This document shows, one piece after another, positions 61,377 through 64,000 of a stretch of 64,000 bases of DNA. The position numbers were made by a program, and so were the translations under genes. Below the pieces are notes generated by a model. That model saw only the letters and a program-made list of their open reading frames with translations, was not told the DNA's origin and made no database searches. The stretch comes from Pseudomonadota bacterium (GTDB taxonomy: Bacteria; Pseudomonadota; Gammaproteobacteria; Steroidobacterales; Steroidobacteraceae), in assembly GCA_016713725.1 (NCBI GenBank), contig JADJOO010000016.1, forward strand, positions 1 through 64,000, given 5' to 3'. How positions within the stretch are numbered: the stretch's first letter is position 1; every line of letters begins with the position of its first letter.

Positions 61377-62597
61377 ATGCCAGTCCCGGAAGCCCCAACG
61401 ATGCGCGTCGTGCTCGGTGTCACGGGCGGAATTGCCGCCTACAAGAGTGCCGAACTGACGCGTCGACTCAAGGATCGCGGCGCCGACGTGCAGGTCGTCA
61501 TGACGGCCGGCGCGCAGCAGTTCGTCGCTCCGCTTACGTTCCAGGCGCTTTCGGGTCGACCCGTGCGGACAGACTTGTGGGACGCTGCGGCCGAAGCGGC
61601 CATGGGGCACATCGAACTCGCACGCTGGCCACAGCGCATCGTCATCGCGCCGGCCACGGCGGATTTCATGGCGCGGATAGCGCACGGCATGGCGGACGAC
61701 CTGCTGTCGACTCTGTGCCTCGCGACCGACGTGCCGATCGTCGTCGTGCCCGCGATGAATCGGCAGATGTGGGCCAATGCCGCGACACAGGCGAACGTCG
61801 CCGCGTTGCGGCAGCGTGGGTTGGCGATTCTCGGTCCTGCCGACGGCAGCCAGGCCTGCGGTGAGATTGGCGCCGGCCGCATGGTTGAACCGCAGGAAAT
61901 CGTCGAGGCTGTGTTTGCGACGCCGCGCGTAGAAACCGCCGGACTGCTGCGCGGGCGCAAGGTCGTGGTCACCGCCGGTCCGACGCGCGAACGCATCGAT
62001 CCCGTGCGTTTCATCACCAATCGCAGCTCCGGCAAGATGGGTTACGCGGTGGCCGAGGCCGCGCGCGATGCCGGCGCCATCGTCGTCATCGTCAGTGGCC
62101 CGGTCAACGTGCCCACGCCGCCCGGCGTGAAACGAGTCGACGTCGAGACCGCCGAGCAGATGATGAATGCGGTACAGGCTGAAATTGCCGATACCGACAT
62201 CTTCATCGCTGCCGCGGCCGTTTCCGACTACCGCATGCGCGAGGTCGCGGAACACAAGATCAAGAAAACCAGCGACGAGCTGACGCTGCAACTGGCACGC
62301 ACACCCGACATCCTTGCGACCGTGGCGGCCGGATCGCCACGCCCGTTCGTGGTCGGCTTCGCGGCGGAAACGCAGAACGTCGAGCGCAATGCGCTGCTCA
62401 AGCTCGAGGGTAAGAAGCTCGACATGATCGCCGCGAACCAGGTCGGGGAAGGCCTCGCTTTCGATTGCGACGACAACGCGCTCACGCTGTACTGGCAGGG
62501 CGGCAAGCGCGAACTGGAACGTGCACCCAAGTGCCGGCTCGCCGGTGAGTTGATCGAAGTGATCGCCGAACGTTACTCCGGGAGCCGATCGCGATGA
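61377..62597 (+). CDS. coaBC: Bifunctional phosphopantothenoylcysteine decarboxylase/synthase
   Basis: 406 residues: CoaC half (GVTGGIAAYKSAELTRRLK, catalytic His in AMGHIELARWP, PAMNRQMW, GSQACGEIGAGRM) and CoaB half (VTAGPTRERIDPVRFITNRSSGKMG, AAAVSDYR, KIKK). It makes phosphopantetheine from phosphopantothenate and cysteine. Overlaps dut by 4 bp. Confidence 0.96.
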   Translation: MPVPEAPTMRVVLGVTGGIAAYKSAELTRRLKDRGADVQVVMTAGAQQFVAPLTFQALSGRPVRTDLWDAAAEAAMGHIELARWPQRIVIAPATADFMARIAHGMADDLLSTLCLATDVPIVVVPAMNRQMWANAATQANVAALRQRGLAILGPADGSQACGEIGAGRMVEPQEIVEAVFATPRVETAGLLRGRKVVVTAGPTRERIDPVRFITNRSSGKMGYAVAEAARDAGAIVVIVSGPVNVPTPPGVKRVDVETAEQMMNAVQAEIADTDIFIAAAAVSDYRMREVAEHKIKKTSDELTLQLARTPDILATVAAGSPRPFVVGFAAETQNVERNALLKLEGKKLDMIAANQVGEGLAFDCDDNALTLYWQGGKRELERAPKCRLAGELIEVIAERYSGSRSR

Positions 62598-63061
62598 ACG
62601 CACGGCGACCGAAGCTGCAGGTGCGCATTCTGGATAGCCGCATCGGCAAGGACTATCCGCTGCCGCACTACGCGACGCCCGGTTCCGCGGGGCTGGACCT
62701 GCGCGCGTGCCTCGATGCACCGCTGGTGCTCGAACCGGGCATGACGCAGCTGGTTCCCACCGGCATTGCGATCCACCTCGAGGATCCCGGTCTCGCCGCG
62801 GTGCTGCTGCCGCGTTCAGGTCTCGGCCACAAGCACGGTATCGTGCTCGGCAATCTCGTCGGCCTGATCGACTCCGACTACCAAGGGCAGGTGATGGTTT
62901 CGTGCTGGAATCGGGGCCAGGCGGCCTTCACGATCGAACCAGGCGAGCGCATCGCCCAGATGGTCGTCGTTCCCGTCGTGCAGGTGGAGTTCGATGTGGT
63001 GGAGGCGTTCTCTGCCAGCGACCGGGGAGCCGGGGGCTTCGGCAGTTCCGGACGGGGTTAG
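62594..63061 (+). CDS. dut: Deoxyuridine triphosphate nucleotidohydrolase (dUTPase)
   Basis: 155 residues with the trimeric dUTPase motifs: YATPGSAGLDLRA (1), LPRSGLGHKHGI (2), GLIDSDYQGQVMV (3), EPGERIAQMVV (4) and RGAGGFGSSG (5). It hydrolyses dUTP to dUMP. A REP-like palindrome starts 3 bp past the stop. Confidence 0.97.
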   Translation: MNARRPKLQVRILDSRIGKDYPLPHYATPGSAGLDLRACLDAPLVLEPGMTQLVPTGIAIHLEDPGLAAVLLPRSGLGHKHGIVLGNLVGLIDSDYQGQVMVSCWNRGQAAFTIEPGERIAQMVVVPVVQVEFDVVEAFSASDRGAGGFGSSGRG

Positions 63062-63064
63062 GAC

Positions 63065-63125
63065 GGGAAATAGGGGACGCTCACCTATTTCCGGCCGGAA
63101 ATAGGTGAGCGTCCCCTAATTTCCC
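63065..63125. repeat. REP-like palindrome between dut and a convergent gene
   Basis: A 30/31-base near-perfect inverted repeat whose left arm contains GAAATAGGGGACGCTCACC and whose right arm is its reverse complement with one extra base, and no loop. The stop TAG of the minus-strand gene begins at its right end. I recall similar AAATAGG...CCTATTT palindromes scattered in proteobacterial genomes, often linked to REP-associated transposases. Confidence 0.8.
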
Positions 63126-63829
63126 TACTTGATGCCCTTCAACTCTTTGAATCTGCTGATATCCGCCGCAAATTCCCGCGTCACGCGCTCGCGTTCCGCC
63201 GTATTCTTCGTCAGCTCCTGCTCGTAGACCTGCAGGCCCTTCACCGTATTCACGATTTCACTCGCGATCTGCTCGGGCAGCGCTGGTGCGTTCGGTTTCG
63301 GGCTGTACGGCCGGAAGCGCTGCACCGATTCCATCAACCGTGCCTCGCGCGCGCGCAGGTTGGTGATGTACTGGCGCGTCACGACGTTCTGCTGTTCGAG
63401 CAGTTCGAGGCGCTGGTCGCGCAGCCGTTCGATGTCTGCGACCGAGAGGTACGTGGCGAGCAACGTGCGGTCGCGTTGTGCAGCCGCGGCCTTGGCGTCG
63501 TCGGCTGCCTTTTGCGCAGCGATTTGCTCGAGCGACTTCGCGCCCGGGATCATGCGCACGACGCGGCCCGTCTCGTCGAGCACCTCGACGTCGGCGCCCA
63601 TGCATTCGGGTGGGATGTTCTGGCCAAAGAAGCTATGGCCGGACGCGCTCTTGCAGCGGTAGACGTGCTCGTCGCTCAGCGAGGGCCCGCTCGACTTGGG
63701 CTTTTTCTTCTGCGCGGCATCGGCGACACCGGCCGCGAGGGCACCGGCCACCAGCAGCAGGGCGACGACCACGCCGAGACGGACTCGGGCGGGAGTCGAG
63801 GAGGAAGCGGTCAGAGGGTCTGCGCGCAT
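63125..63829 (-). CDS. Exported DUF4124-like coiled-coil protein
   Basis: 234 residues: a signal segment (about 18-39, VVALLLVAGALAAGVADA), a Lys-rich linker, a short DUF4124-like piece (VYRCKSASGHSFFGQNIPPECMGADVEVLDETGRVVR) with two cysteines that could pair, and a long helical region (about 100-230) predicted as coiled coil. Probably periplasmic; function unknown. Convergent with dut. Confidence 0.7.
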   Translation of the reverse strand: MRADPLTASSSTPARVRLGVVVALLLVAGALAAGVADAAQKKKPKSSGPSLSDEHVYRCKSASGHSFFGQNIPPECMGADVEVLDETGRVVRMIPGAKSLEQIAAQKAADDAKAAAAQRDRTLLATYLSVADIERLRDQRLELLEQQNVVTRQYITNLRAREARLMESVQRFRPYSPKPNAPALPEQIASEIVNTVKGLQVYEQELTKNTAERERVTREFAADISRFKELKGIK

Positions 63830-63923
63830 GACGGGGATTCTGAGGCCATACCCTCTCCTTTTTGCAGCATTTTGGTGTTTGTCGCGTTCAACATTGTGAC
63901 CTGCTTCAAGCTGGGGATCACCA

Positions 63924-64000
63924 TCAGACCCCGTACTGGTCGCGATAGGCCCGGACAGACTTCAGCACCGCGCTGTCGCCGGTGGCCTCCAGATGGGCCA
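63924..64000 (-). CDS. pyrE: Orotate phosphoribosyltransferase (C-terminal end only)
   Basis: The last 24 codons, AHLEATGDSAVLKSVRAYRDQYGV, match the C-terminus of E. coli PyrE (AEHLAAVKAYREEFGV), and dut-pyrE proximity is typical of gammaproteobacteria. The rest lies beyond the window. Confidence 0.7.
   Translation of the reverse strand, partial: AHLEATGDSAVLKSVRAYRDQYGV

Overview
The window is a 64 kb piece of a high-GC gammaproteobacterial chromosome, most likely from the Xanthomonadales/Nevskiales/Steroidobacteraceae side of the class. The placement is inferred from gene order (cytochrome c4-dsbA divergent from engB; ftsY-ftsE-ftsX-rpoH; rsmD-coaD; radC-rpmBG-mutM-coaBC-dut-pyrE) and from an arginine operon that uses an N-acylornithine carbamoyltransferase, as in Xanthomonas. 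No rRNA, tRNA, CRISPR array, prophage or transposase gene was seen.

Layout. 1-7.5 kb: LysE exporter (partial), CorA, DsbA, cytochrome c4, EngB, a small beta-barrel protein, PolA and LptM. 7.5-13.7 kb: hotdog thioesterase, acyl-CoA dehydrogenase, chorismate lyase read in frame into a fumarylacetoacetate-hydrolase-family enzyme, MaiA, a stand-alone Lrp-type sensor domain, and a DUF1329 protein. 13.7-22.5 kb: an eight-gene minus-strand arginine operon, argR-argG-(unknown P-loop gene)-argC-argD-argF'-argB-argH, preceded by a tandem ARG-box operator. 22.5-33.3 kb: Nudix hydrolase, a 668-bp non-coding stretch with two inverted hairpins, TamB/TamA, TANGO2-like protein, DUF4126, TSUP permease, NudC and a frameshifted FlhC. 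33.4-36 kb: a protein with two FlhD-like halves, divergent from flhC across perfect palindromes, then a YadG/YadH ABC exporter. 36-46 kb: SRAP protein, sulfotransferase-like protein, EF-G paralogue, an unusual receiver-TM-OmpA-like protein, trans-acting enoyl-reductase-like protein, YheT hydrolase, and a glycerol-kinase-like/GDPD pair. 46-50 kb: a possible sigma-54-driven small protein, a damaged K+ channel, a SIMPL protein and GcdH. 50-64 kb: OmpA lipoprotein, phasin-like protein, RpoH with a CIRCE-like operator, FtsX/E/Y, a lipase, then the housekeeping run RsmD, CoaD, RadC, RpmB, RpmG, MutM, CoaBC, Dut and the end of PyrE.

Two themes recur. First, many intergenic spaces hold G-rich tandem-repeat hairpins (units such as TTAGGGG, AGTAGTG, GGAAAGGCA) that abut the stop codon of a neighbouring gene; several minus-strand TAG stops are the first bases of the repeat arm. 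Second, many genes carry single-base frameshifts, often in homopolymers, or internal losses (argH, DUF1329, flhC, enoyl-reductase-like, K+ channel, gcdH, a small ORF at 49.7 kb, lipase), and two stretches are almost pure G or C runs. This pattern fits draft or metagenome assembly error at least as well as pseudogenes, so the damaged genes should be read with that in mind.

The most promising unknowns are the P-loop protein translationally coupled to argC, together with an ornithine-carbamoyltransferase homologue whose substrate-selecting residue is neither of the two known types, and the duplicated FlhD-like protein opposite flhC.
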